Below are positions 1-7,585 of a stretch of DNA of 64,000 bases, piece after piece. The stretch is from a bacterium (GTDB lineage Bacteria > Krumholzibacteriota > Krumholzibacteriia > LZORAL124-64-63): the NCBI GenBank assembly GCA_016719645.1, contig JADJYS010000001.1, positions 434,001 through 498,000 of the forward strand, written 5' to 3'. The notes under the pieces were generated by a model. It searched no databases. It was given only the letters and a program-made list of their open reading frames with translations, and had not been told where the DNA came from. Positions within the stretch are counted from its first letter, which is position 1. Each line of letters begins with the position of its first letter. The position numbers and the translations under genes are program-made.

Positions 1-17
1 ACGAATCGGGGGACACC

Positions 18-713
18 ATGAAGAAATTGTGGGTGACGGGAGTGCTGGTGTTGGCGTGCGTCGCCGGGTCGGCCTGGGCCCAGAGCGACGTGATGGACAC
101 CATCGGCTACCTCTTCGAATCGGACAACGATCCCGGCGCGGTCGGCTTCCCGCCGAGCGTCGCCGGCGACGTGCTGGCGGGCGTCGGCTTCGTCGACAAC
201 ATCAGCGCGCCGCTGACCTGGAGCACCGCCGACTACGAGTACACCTGGGTGATCGGCAACCTGGTGTCCGGCGGCGCCGCGGATCTCGGCAACGGCAGCT
301 TCCGGATCTACTACACCGGCGGCACCATCGACGTCTACGCGCAGGCCTACCTGGCGGGCGGCTACACGATGCCGGACTACGGCGTCTCGCCCCCGGATCC
401 CCTGGCGATGGCCACCTTCAGCGACGGCGACGTGTACCTGCACGGCGTCTTCAACAACTTCGCGCTGACGTACAACCCGACCACGGGAGTCGGCAGCTAC
501 GTCGGGACGCTGACGTTCGAGCTCGGGACCCACTTCACCGAGCTGGGCCAGGAGCTGCAGAACCCCAACGGGCTGACCCTGGCGGGCACCGTGCTCAACG
601 ACGCCACGATCCCCGACGGCTACGACATGGAGACCGACGGCCACATCTACTACGACGGCACGATCCCCACCCAGGACATGTCCTGGGGCGGGGTCAAGAA
701 CCTGTACCGTTAA
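18..713 (+). CDS. Secreted protein of unknown function, paralogue of next gene
   Basis: A 231-residue protein with a clear N-terminal signal peptide (Lys-Lys, then a hydrophobic stretch ending SAWAQS, cleavage near residue 21). The body is rich in Gly, Tyr and Asp and looks like an extracellular beta-rich domain; I recognise no family. It ends in WGGVKNLYR, and the next gene ends in WGDVKNLYR, so the two share a C-terminal motif and an overall plan. A GGGGGA ribosome-binding site lies before the ATG. The gap to the next gene is only 19 nt, so the pair is probably one transcript. The shared tail could be a sorting or anchoring signal, but that is inference. Confidence 0.75.
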   Translation: MKKLWVTGVLVLACVAGSAWAQSDVMDTIGYLFESDNDPGAVGFPPSVAGDVLAGVGFVDNISAPLTWSTADYEYTWVIGNLVSGGAADLGNGSFRIYYTGGTIDVYAQAYLAGGYTMPDYGVSPPDPLAMATFSDGDVYLHGVFNNFALTYNPTTGVGSYVGTLTFELGTHFTELGQELQNPNGLTLAGTVLNDATIPDGYDMETDGHIYYDGTIPTQDMSWGGVKNLYR

Positions 714-732
714 CGAGCGGAAGGAGGGCGCC

Positions 733-1440
733 ATGAAGAGAATGCAGTTGAACCGGAGCCGGGTGATCGGGATGACGCTGGCCCTGGCCCTGTGCGCGGC
801 CGTCCCCGCTCTGGGGCAGGTCGAGTTCACGTTCGAAGGCTACGCCGCGTACGCTCCCGGCACCGACCAGGCCGGCGCGACGATGACCGTCTACGGGATC
901 GCCAATCCCCCGGTCAGCGTGCCCACGCCGATCCCCGTCGATTTCGCCAGCAACCAGTACACCGTGGCCATCACCGGCATGGTCGTCGACACCTACGTCT
1001 TCAACGGGGTCGCCCAGACGAAGAACTACGTCTTCGACGGCGGCACCCTGCGGATCTACGAGGACGCCATCGGCGGCGGCACGGCGGGCAACTACGCGGC
1101 CCCGGCCACCTTCACCGACGGCACGCTGCTGCTGCAGGCCGCCGTGGACGACGGCTGGACCATGGACCTGAACGATCCCTTCGGGTTCGGCCAGTTCTCG
1201 GGCGCCGGCATCGGCACCTGCGACATGAACGGCGGCAGCGAGCTGGGCACGCTGCAGGCGATGGACTACCCGCTGAACGACTGGACCTTCGCCGGCACCG
1301 GCATCGCCGAGCCCTGGTTCCCGTTCTTCACGGTCCCGGCCGGCTACCACCACCTGTTCGGCGTGAAGGTCATCTTCCCCTACGACCCGACGCCCAACGA
1401 GGACGCCGCCTGGGGAGACGTCAAGAACCTGTATCGCTGA
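733..1440 (+). CDS. Secreted protein of unknown function, paralogue of previous gene
   Basis: A 235-residue protein with a signal peptide (hydrophobic stretch from about residue 12, ending near VPALGQ). It shares composition, length, a repeated FTDG motif and the C-terminal WGDVKNLYR with the upstream gene, which points to tandem duplication followed by divergence. An AGGAGGGC ribosome-binding site precedes the ATG. A strong hairpin terminator follows the stop. The function is unknown. Secretion across the inner membrane is well supported; the final location is not. Confidence 0.75.
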   Translation: MKRMQLNRSRVIGMTLALALCAAVPALGQVEFTFEGYAAYAPGTDQAGATMTVYGIANPPVSVPTPIPVDFASNQYTVAITGMVVDTYVFNGVAQTKNYVFDGGTLRIYEDAIGGGTAGNYAAPATFTDGTLLLQAAVDDGWTMDLNDPFGFGQFSGAGIGTCDMNGGSELGTLQAMDYPLNDWTFAGTGIAEPWFPFFTVPAGYHHLFGVKVIFPYDPTPNEDAAWGDVKNLYR

Positions 1441-1478
1441 TCCGCACCGCATCCAACGACGAAGCAAGGACGGGAAGG

Positions 1479-1507
1479 GCCCGGAGGAAACTCCGGGCTC
1501 TTCTTCC
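1479..1507 (+). terminator. Intrinsic terminator after the secreted pair
   Basis: A perfect 8-bp stem GCCCGGAG/CTCCGGGC (1479-1486 with 1491-1498) with a GAAA tetraloop, followed by TCTTCTTCC. It ends the two-gene unit before comM. Confidence 0.8.
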
Positions 1508-1659
1508 ATCTCCGGGTGTCGCCCCCGGTGGGCGGCTGGCGGCGCGCCGGGCCGCGCCGGGCTGCGCCCCCGTCGCCAGCGCCGCGCCCCGCTGCCGCCG
1601 CGACGGGCCGCGCGGCCGGGTTGGCCCGCGTCTCGCTGGCGGGGGGCGGGGAGGGCGCC

Positions 1660-3171
1660 ATGATCCAGCGTGTCTGCAGCGGTTCGCTCGACGGCATCGA
1701 CGGGTTCGAGGTGGTCGTGGAGGTCGACGCCGGGCGCGGCCTGCCCTCGTTCCAGCTCGTCGGCCTGCCGTCCACCGCCGTGCGCGAGAGCCGCGAGCGC
1801 GTCCTGTCGGCCCTGCGCAACTGCGCCCTGGCTTGGCCCAAGGGCCGGGTCGTGGTGAACCTCGCGCCGGCCGACGTCGAGAAGAAAGGGCCGTCGGTGG
1901 ACCTGGCCATCGCCGTGGGCGTCTGCGGCGTGAACGAGCGCGCCGAACCCGGCGCGCGCGGCGAGGCGGTCCTGCTGGGCGAGCTGTCCCTGGACGGCGC
2001 CCTGCGCCCGGTCAGGGGGCTGCTGGCGATCGTGACGGCGGCCGCCGCGGCCGGGCGCGGCCTGTTCGTCGTGCCGCGCGGGCAGGCCTGGGAAGCGGCC
2101 CTGGTGCCGGACGTGACGGTCCTGGCGGCGGATTCGCTGGCCGACGTGGTGCGCTGGCGGGCGGGGCGGGGCGACCTCGAGAGGGTCGCGCCCCGGCTGC
2201 CGTTGCCGGCGGACCGGGAACCGCCTGCGGCCCTGCTGGCGTTCCTGGCCCGAGCGCCCGCGCGCGCCCGGCGGCTGGCGGTCCTGGCCGCGGCGGGCCG
2301 CCACGACCTGCTGCTGGTGGGGCCGCCGGGTTCGGGCAAGACGCAGCTCTCGCGTGTCGTGGGGTCGCTGCAGCCCGCGCTGGGCAGGGCGGAGGCGCTC
2401 GAGGTCGCCCGGATCCACGGCGCGGCCGGGCTGCCGTCCGCCCAGGGCCTGGACCTGCGCCGGCCCTTCCGCGCGCCCCACCACACCGCGACCCGCGCCG
2501 GACTGCTCGGCGGGGGCGCGTCCCTGCGACCCGGCGAGATCACGCTGGCGCACCGCGGCATCCTGTTCCTGGACGAGCTGTCGGAATTCTCGCCCGGCGT
2601 CCTGGACGCGCTGCGCGAGCCGCTGGAAGAGGGCCGCGTCGCGGTCGCCCGGGGAGCCGGGACCCGGTTCTGGCCGGCGGATTTCCAGCTCCTCGCGGCG
2701 ACGAACCCGTGCCGCTGCGGCTGGCACGGCAGCCGGCGGCGGGAGTGCCGCTGCACGGAGCGGCTGCGGGCGGCCCACCGCGGGCGGCTGTCGGGGCCGC
2801 TGCTGGACCGCATCGATCTCTTCGCCGAACTCGAAGAGCCCGAGGGGCCCCTGCACGGCGCGGTGCCGGACGATCCGCGCCGCCTCTGGGAGCGGGCGCT
2901 CGCGGAGGCCGCCGCCGCCCACGCGCTCCTGGCGGGCCGTTCCCGCGCCCGCCCGGCGTCGCTCGTGGAGGCGCGCGGCCTGATGGAGGCACCCGCGGCG
3001 GCCCTGCTCGAGGCGGCCGGTGCGTCGCTGGGGCTGACCGTGCGCTCGCTCGTGCGCTGCGCCGGCGTCGCGCGCACCCTGGCCGCGCTCGGGGGGCGGA
3101 CCAGGGCGAACCGCGACGATGTGGTGGAGGCCCTGTCCTGGCGACGGGAGCAGCTGGCCGCGCTGGATTGA
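1660..3171 (+). CDS. comM: ComM/YifB-family Mg-chelatase-like AAA+ ATPase
   Basis: A 503-residue protein of the ComM (YifB) family. In naturally transformable bacteria ComM is a branch-migration helicase that promotes integration of incoming DNA. The N-terminal part (about 1-190) is the Lon-protease-like fold typical of the family, with SFQLVGLPSTAVRESRERV near residue 30. The AAA+ module has Walker A GPPGSGKTQL at about 221-230 and Walker B LFLDELSEFS. A Cys cluster (NPCRCGW and ECRC) follows, then the Mg-chelatase C-terminal domain. I chose the ATG at 1660 (MIQRVCSG) because homology begins there and a GGGGAGGG site precedes it; the open frame extends 48 low-complexity residues further upstream. 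Confidence 0.93.
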   Translation: MIQRVCSGSLDGIDGFEVVVEVDAGRGLPSFQLVGLPSTAVRESRERVLSALRNCALAWPKGRVVVNLAPADVEKKGPSVDLAIAVGVCGVNERAEPGARGEAVLLGELSLDGALRPVRGLLAIVTAAAAAGRGLFVVPRGQAWEAALVPDVTVLAADSLADVVRWRAGRGDLERVAPRLPLPADREPPAALLAFLARAPARARRLAVLAAAGRHDLLLVGPPGSGKTQLSRVVGSLQPALGRAEALEVARIHGAAGLPSAQGLDLRRPFRAPHHTATRAGLLGGGASLRPGEITLAHRGILFLDELSEFSPGVLDALREPLEEGRVAVARGAGTRFWPADFQLLAATNPCRCGWHGSRRRECRCTERLRAAHRGRLSGPLLDRIDLFAELEEPEGPLHGAVPDDPRRLWERALAEAAAAHALLAGRSRARPASLVEARGLMEAPAAALLEAAGASLGLTVRSLVRCAGVARTLAALGGRTRANRDDVVEALSWRREQLAALD

Positions 3172-3187
3172 AGGGCGGCCGGGACGG

Positions 3188-3225
3188 AAAAGCAGGGCGG
3201 CCTCCCCCGGGGGAGGCCGCCCTGC
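3188..3225 (-). terminator. Intrinsic terminator of the minus-strand outer-membrane gene
   Basis: A perfect 17-bp inverted repeat (3192-3208 with 3209-3225, centre CCCGGG). Read on the minus strand it is followed by TTTTCC, the expected U-tract. On the + strand it could also stop comM transcripts, but there is no T-tract on that side. Confidence 0.75.
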
Positions 3226-3247
3226 GCGACGGGGCCGGCGCCGGCCG

Positions 3248-4183
3248 CTAGAAGTTGGCCGTGAAGCCCAGCGCCCAGCTCATCGTGTTGAGGGTCTGCG
3301 ACGTGTAGTCGGAGACTTCCCGCGGACCGATGCCCTCGATGTACTCGTAGACGGGGATCCGGGTCTCGCCCTCGTCCAACACGCGGAAGGACTCCTTCGG
3401 CACGAAGTCCACCGTCATGTGGTGGAACAGGACCTCGAAGCGGATGCTGATGAGCCGGTCCGCGACCAGGCGGATGCCGCCGCCGCCGTTGAGGTCCCAG
3501 GCGCTGGCGCTGTCGCCCGTGTAGTCGGAGTTGATGCTCAGCCAGGTGCGCGTGAAGCCGCCCTGCACGTAGGGGTGCCAGCGCCCCTTGGCGAAGTTGC
3601 CGTAGTCGTGGGGGTAGAAGACCGCGTTGAGGCCCGTGCTCAGGGTGATGATCGAGCGGTTCTCGGCGTCGTACTCGCCGATGCCTTCGACGTCCTCGAG
3701 CGACACGTCCCCGCCGCCGACGGCCTGGTTGGAGAGCGACCGCGGGCGGCCCACCGTGGCGGTGTACTCCGACACCGAGACGCCGAAGACCGGCTCCAGC
3801 GAGAACCAGGGGAAGAGGTTGTAGTTCAACCGCACCTGCGGGTTGAAGGCCGACTGCCCCTTGATGGCGACGTCGCCGAAATAGGTGTCCTCGTCGGTGT
3901 ACTTGTAGATGATGTTGTCGTGCTGCAGGAGGGTCTTGTCGAGCAGCCAGAAGCCCAGCGTGACCGAGGCCTCGAGCGTGCGCTCGTCGATGATCGGCTC
4001 GTACTCGACCTGCTGGACTTCCTCGGCGACCTGCGCCGCCTGCTGCTCCTCGAGGGAGGTGTGGCGCAGGTTGAACGACCTCTCGCCGTCCTGGGGCGCC
4101 GCGCCCGGCGTATCCTGCGCCGCGGCGCCCGCGGCGGCGAACACCAGCAGGCACAATCCGAGGGCCAACAGTTTCTGATGCAT
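3248..4183 (-). CDS. Predicted outer-membrane beta-barrel protein
   Basis: A 311-residue protein with a signal peptide (MHQKLLALGLCLLVFAAAG, cleavage near AAAQ). A Gln/Glu-rich segment follows, then alternating aromatic and hydrophobic strands, and the chain ends in FTANF. The C-terminal Phe is typical of BAM-inserted barrels. Phrases such as SWFS.EPVFGVSVSEY and YVQGGFTRTW fit outer-membrane strands. No specific family was recognised. AGGAGCTGACC precedes the ATG. It lies downstream of murB on the same strand with a gap of about 66 nt. Confidence 0.75.
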   Translation of the reverse strand: MHQKLLALGLCLLVFAAAGAAAQDTPGAAPQDGERSFNLRHTSLEEQQAAQVAEEVQQVEYEPIIDERTLEASVTLGFWLLDKTLLQHDNIIYKYTDEDTYFGDVAIKGQSAFNPQVRLNYNLFPWFSLEPVFGVSVSEYTATVGRPRSLSNQAVGGGDVSLEDVEGIGEYDAENRSIITLSTGLNAVFYPHDYGNFAKGRWHPYVQGGFTRTWLSINSDYTGDSASAWDLNGGGGIRLVADRLISIRFEVLFHHMTVDFVPKESFRVLDEGETRIPVYEYIEGIGPREVSDYTSQTLNTMSWALGFTANF

Positions 4184-4249
4184 GGTCAGCTCCTGTCCCG
4201 TTGCGATGCGAACCCGTTGGTGTGAATGTCGGATCTTGCCGGGCCGGTG

Positions 4250-5260
4250 TCAACCCCGAATGGCCCAGGGATCGTCCGGGTGGGCGGCATCTGCAAGCCA
4301 AGCCAGCTGGCGGACTTCCGCTTCGAGTCGGATCCCGAAGCGGTCCTGGACGGCCGCCCGCATCGCCTCGGCCAGGGCCAGCACGTCGACGCAGCGGGCG
4401 CGGCCCAGATTGACGATGATGTTGGCGTGGCCGGCGAAGACGCCGGCGTCGCCGACCCGCAGCGACTTCGCGCCGACGGCCTCCAGCAGCGCCCCGGCGG
4501 GGCGGCGGCGACCGCCCGGCTCGGACGGCGGCAGGTTCTTGAACCAGCTGCCGGCGCAGGGGAGGTCGACGGGGTGCTTCGCGCGCCGCGAGGCCAGGTG
4601 GTCGGCGCGCTCGGCGAGGGCCGCGGCCACGTCGCCGCGCCGCAGCGCCAGCACGGCCCCGAGGATCAGGTCCCGCCGCTGCTTGAAGGCGGTCTGCCGG
4701 TAGGCGAAGGCGAAAGCGTCCGGGCCGATGGTCTCCACGCGCCCGTCCTCCCTCAGGACGGTGGCCTCGCGCAGGAACTCGCCGATCTCGTGCCCGTAGC
4801 AGCCGGCGTTGCCGACCAGGGCGCCCCCCAGGCTGCCGGGGATGCCCGAGGCGAACTCGAGGCCGGTGAGCCCCGCCTGCAGGCTGTCGAGGACCAGCCG
4901 GTCCAGGGGGATGCCCGCGCCCGCCCGGACGGCGTCGCCGCGGATCTCCAGGCCGTCGTCGGACATGACGCCGACCAGCCCGCAGAACCCGCGGTCGTCG
5001 GCCAGCACGTTGCTGCCGCCGCCGAGGCAGACGGCGGGGATTTCCGCTTCGCGGGCGATTTCCAGGAACCGGCGGGCGTCGTCGCTGTTCCGCAGCCTGG
5101 ACAGGCCGAGCGCGGGGCCGCCGATGCGCAGCGTCGTGATCGAGCTCAGCGGGACGTCCGGCGCGAAACGGTCCGGATGCCGGCGGCGGAGGTCCGCCAC
5201 AGCGCCGGCGATCCGCTCGGCTGCCGCTGGACGGTTGTCTTGCGAACCGGGTCGGTGCAT
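4250..5260 (-). CDS. murB: UDP-N-acetylmuramate dehydrogenase MurB
   Basis: A 336-residue FAD enzyme that reduces UDP-GlcNAc-enolpyruvate to UDP-MurNAc in peptidoglycan precursor synthesis, in the cytoplasm. Visible motifs are TTLRIGGPA near the start of the FAD domain, CLGGGSNVLADD, SGIPGSLGGALVGNAGCYG, and the catalytic Ser motif CAGSWFKN. RLEAEVRQLA near the C-terminus carries the likely catalytic Glu. The start is taken at the ATG MHRPGSQ; a TTG 75 nt further upstream (5335) is the alternative and would add 25 non-conserved residues. No other mur genes are adjacent. It is divergent from the tonB unit, with about 80 nt between. Confidence 0.93.
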   Translation of the reverse strand: MHRPGSQDNRPAAAERIAGAVADLRRRHPDRFAPDVPLSSITTLRIGGPALGLSRLRNSDDARRFLEIAREAEIPAVCLGGGSNVLADDRGFCGLVGVMSDDGLEIRGDAVRAGAGIPLDRLVLDSLQAGLTGLEFASGIPGSLGGALVGNAGCYGHEIGEFLREATVLREDGRVETIGPDAFAFAYRQTAFKQRRDLILGAVLALRRGDVAAALAERADHLASRRAKHPVDLPCAGSWFKNLPPSEPGGRRRPAGALLEAVGAKSLRVGDAGVFAGHANIIVNLGRARCVDVLALAEAMRAAVQDRFGIRLEAEVRQLAWLADAAHPDDPWAIRG

Positions 5261-5343
5261 GGTAGACCCTTCGGCGGGATGGGCGCGGTCTGTCTCGGTG
5301 CGTTCCACGATCCTCACCGCATCCGGCGACGTCAAGGAGAACC

Positions 5344-5808
5344 GTGCACGAGCGCCGCCCCACCATCCTGGCCTTCCTGGCCGCTCTGGCGCTGCACGTG
5401 CTGCTGCTGGTCGTCACCTGGGATCTCGACCTGTTCCGGCCCCTGTCCCCGGCGGCGAAGCCGGCTCCCCGCGAGGAGACCGTCGAGGTGGTGCTGGAGG
5501 CCGAGCCGGTCGACCCGGCGCTGCCGGACGTCGCCCTGCCCACGGCCTACACGAGCGTGCCGGAACGGCAGCAGGCCGAGGCGCCGCCGGCGGTGCCCGA
5601 CTTCCTGGCGCTGCGCGACAGCCGCGCCGCGGACCGGATCGCCGGCGGGACGGAGGCCTCGTCGCCGCGCGCGGAACGCACCGGGGAGTTCCCCCAGGTG
5701 GCGATCCTGCCCGGCGCCGGGGGCGGGGAGCCGGCCGACGCGCGGCGCTCGCGGTGCCGTCGCCGAGCGGGGGGCGGCCCGACGGCGATCGCGAAGCCGA
5801 AGGCGTGA
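5344..5808 (+). CDS. TonB-family protein, N-terminal half (frame broken)
   Basis: A 154-residue open frame with one N-terminal membrane segment (LAFLAALALHVLLLVV) and a following Pro/Glu-rich region, as in TonB energy transducers, which link ExbB/ExbD in the inner membrane to outer-membrane receptors. The GTG start at 5344 has AAGGAG just upstream. The frame runs into unnatural Arg-rich sequence after about 5745 and stops at 5808. The C-terminal TonB domain continues in the -1 frame (next entry). One missing base in the GGGGGCGGGG run around 5719-5728 would restore a single gene of about 350 residues at 5344-6401. Alternatively the halves are two coupled genes, since a GTG at 5805 overlaps the TGA. 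Confidence 0.7.
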   Translation: MHERRPTILAFLAALALHVLLLVVTWDLDLFRPLSPAAKPAPREETVEVVLEAEPVDPALPDVALPTAYTSVPERQQAEAPPAVPDFLALRDSRAADRIAGGTEASSPRAERTGEFPQVAILPGAGGGEPADARRSRCRRRAGGGPTAIAKPKA

Positions 5809-6401
5809 CGCCCCGACGCGGGCGCGACCTGCCGCAGGCGCCCGACGGCGCCACGGCCAGCGGCGGCGAAGCCGACCGGTCGCAGCGCTCCCGGCTCGGG
5901 GAGGGCGAGCGGCCGACGGCGCCGGACCTGGTCCGGGTGCCGGCGGCCGGCGCGGTGTCGGTGCTGGACGACAGCCGCCGCGATCCGGGCGACCGCGGTT
6001 TCGAGTACGAGCAGGACGCCTTCAGCCCCGCCGGCGGGAACCTGATCCAGTTCGGGGACTTTCAGCTCAGCACCGTCGAGTGGGACTTCGCGCCGTGGCT
6101 GGAGTCGTTCAAGCGGGCGTTCCTGCCCAACTGGATCCCGCCCTACGCCTACCACCTCGGCGTCATCGACGGCTGGACGGTCGTCAAGCTGGTGGTCGCG
6201 CCCGACGGCGTCGTCACCGGCATGGAGGTGGTCGAGAAGCAGGGCCACGAGTCCCTGCACCAGGCGAGCGTGGCGGCGCTGCGCGCGACCGCGCCGCTGA
6301 AGCCGCTGCCGGAGCACTTCCCGGACCCCGAGCTTGTCTTGACCGTGAAGCTCCACTATTCTGCGCGGGAAGAACTCCCGCCCGCCGGGCCGCGCCGCTG
6401 A
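5805..6401 (+). CDS. TonB C-terminal domain (second half of frame-broken tonB)
   Basis: About 198 residues from the GTG at 5805. Open coding-like sequence in this frame begins upstream, around 5745. The last 100 residues form a TonB C-terminal domain: WIPPYAYHLGVIDGWTVVKL, then VVAPDGVVTGMEVVEKQGHESL, VAALRATAPLKPLP and a final LTVKLHYSA. This domain normally contacts the TonB box of outer-membrane receptors. It lacks a membrane anchor by itself, so it makes sense only joined to the upstream half. exbB follows 49 nt later, which supports a TonB-ExbB-ExbD operon. Confidence 0.7.
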   Translation: MTPRRGRDLPQAPDGATASGGEADRSQRSRLGEGERPTAPDLVRVPAAGAVSVLDDSRRDPGDRGFEYEQDAFSPAGGNLIQFGDFQLSTVEWDFAPWLESFKRAFLPNWIPPYAYHLGVIDGWTVVKLVVAPDGVVTGMEVVEKQGHESLHQASVAALRATAPLKPLPEHFPDPELVLTVKLHYSAREELPPAGPRR

Positions 6402-6450
6402 ACGGCGGCGGACCTTCCCCGCGCGACTTCGCCGAAGGAATGAACTGGAC

Positions 6451-7083
6451 ATGTGGGAACTGATCCGCGCCGGCAACGTCATGATGATCCCGCTCGGCCT
6501 GTGCTCCCTGGTCGCGCTCACGGTGTTCCTGGAGCGCTTGTACGCGCTGCGTCGCAGCCGGATCCTGCTGCCCGAGGTCGCCGGCGCGGTCGCGACGCTC
6601 AGCGCCGCGGACGACTTCGCCGTGGCCCGGGCCATCCTGGCCCGCAACCCGGGGCCCTTCGCCACGGTGGTCGGCGCCGGGCTCGACCACGCCGACCACG
6701 ACTGGCAGATCGTGCGCGACGTCCTGCAGGAGGCGGGCCGCCAGGAGTCCGTCCGCATCTCCCGCCACCTGAACATCCTGGAAGTCGTGGCCGCGGTCGC
6801 GCCGCTGCTGGGCCTGCTGGGCACGGTCACCGGCATGATCCGCCTCTTCGAGGACGTCAAGGCGGTGGGCCTCGGCGACGCCACGCTGCTCTCGGGCGGC
6901 ATCTCCGAGGCCATGATCACCACGGCCGCCGGCCTGATCATCGGCATCCCGGCCCTGGTGGCCTACTACTGGCTGCAGGGGCGCGCCGACGCCATCATCT
7001 TCGAGCTCGAGCGCTACGCCACGCAGGTGCTGGACACCCTGCGCGAGCGCCGCCTGCGCGCGGCGCCGCGGGTCGGGGGCTGA
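6451..7083 (+). CDS. exbB: ExbB/TolQ-family proton-channel protein
   Basis: A 210-residue MotA/TolQ/ExbB protein that forms, with ExbD, the proton-driven motor energising TonB. Three membrane segments are visible at about 10-28, 110-132 and 155-175. The conserved region APLLGLLGTVTGMIRLF lies at the second segment and EAMITTAAGLIIGIPALV at the third. Only 2 nt separate it from exbD. TolQ is the alternative name, but the preceding TonB-type gene favours ExbB. Confidence 0.9.
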   Translation: MWELIRAGNVMMIPLGLCSLVALTVFLERLYALRRSRILLPEVAGAVATLSAADDFAVARAILARNPGPFATVVGAGLDHADHDWQIVRDVLQEAGRQESVRISRHLNILEVVAAVAPLLGLLGTVTGMIRLFEDVKAVGLGDATLLSGGISEAMITTAAGLIIGIPALVAYYWLQGRADAIIFELERYATQVLDTLRERRLRAAPRVGG

Positions 7084-7085
7084 CC

Positions 7086-7514
7086 ATGCAGTTCGCGCCG
7101 CCGCGCCGCGGCAACCGCACGATCATCAACGTCACGTCGCTGATCGACGTCATGTTCCTGATGCTGATCTTCGTGATGGTCACCTCGACCTTCAAGGAGC
7201 AGCAGCCGGCCATCCAGCTCGACCTGCCGGGCTCGACCAGCGCCCGCGCCGTCGACGAGGGCCCGTCGGTGATCACGCTGACCGAGCAGGGGGCCCTGTA
7301 CCTGGACCGCTCGCCGATCGACGAGTCGGAGCTCGTCGCCGCGCTGCGCGCGCGGCTGGCCGAATCGGGGGACGACCGCATCGTCCTGCGCGCCGACACC
7401 AACAGCCAGCACGGCCGCGTCGTGCACCTGATCGACCTGATCAAGGACAGCGGCTACGCGCGCGTCAGCCTGTCGGCGCGCGTCGAGACCGCCGAGCCGG
7501 GGAGCGCGCCTTGA
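7086..7514 (+). CDS. exbD: ExbD/TolR-family biopolymer transport protein
   Basis: A 142-residue partner of ExbB. The single membrane segment (about 17-35) contains the essential Asp at about residue 21 (TSLIDVMFLMLIFVM). The periplasmic domain ends in the usual HLIDLIKDSGYARVSL. The ATG lies 2 nt after the exbB stop. A promoter for the next gene overlaps the exbD stop codon. Confidence 0.92.
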   Translation: MQFAPPRRGNRTIINVTSLIDVMFLMLIFVMVTSTFKEQQPAIQLDLPGSTSARAVDEGPSVITLTEQGALYLDRSPIDESELVAALRARLAESGDDRIVLRADTNSQHGRVVHLIDLIKDSGYARVSLSARVETAEPGSAP

Positions 7515-7539
7515 CGCTCCCGGGCCCGGGACCTAGAAT
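7511..7539 (+). promoter_or_regulatory. Sigma70-type promoter for the lipoprotein/barrel pair
   Basis: TTGACG, 17-nt spacer, TAGAAT. The -35 box overlaps the exbD stop codon and the ATG of the lipoprotein at 7586 lies about 40 nt downstream. Confidence 0.6.
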
Positions 7540-7585
7540 GCGCCGGCCCGCCGCGCCGGCGTCACGGACCACTGAAGGAGACCGC

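Noticed and set aside
1516..1659. N-terminal extension of ComM
   Set aside because: Forty-eight Ala/Pro/Arg-rich residues lie before the conserved start and a good ribosome-binding site precedes the ATG at 1660; the region also follows a terminator.
1380..5543. Very long open frame on the minus strand (over 1300 codons)
   Set aside because: It is antisense to comM and in the wrong frame for murB. Its sequence is Arg/Ala/Pro-rich nonsense typical of shadow frames at about 70% GC, and it lacks any family motif.
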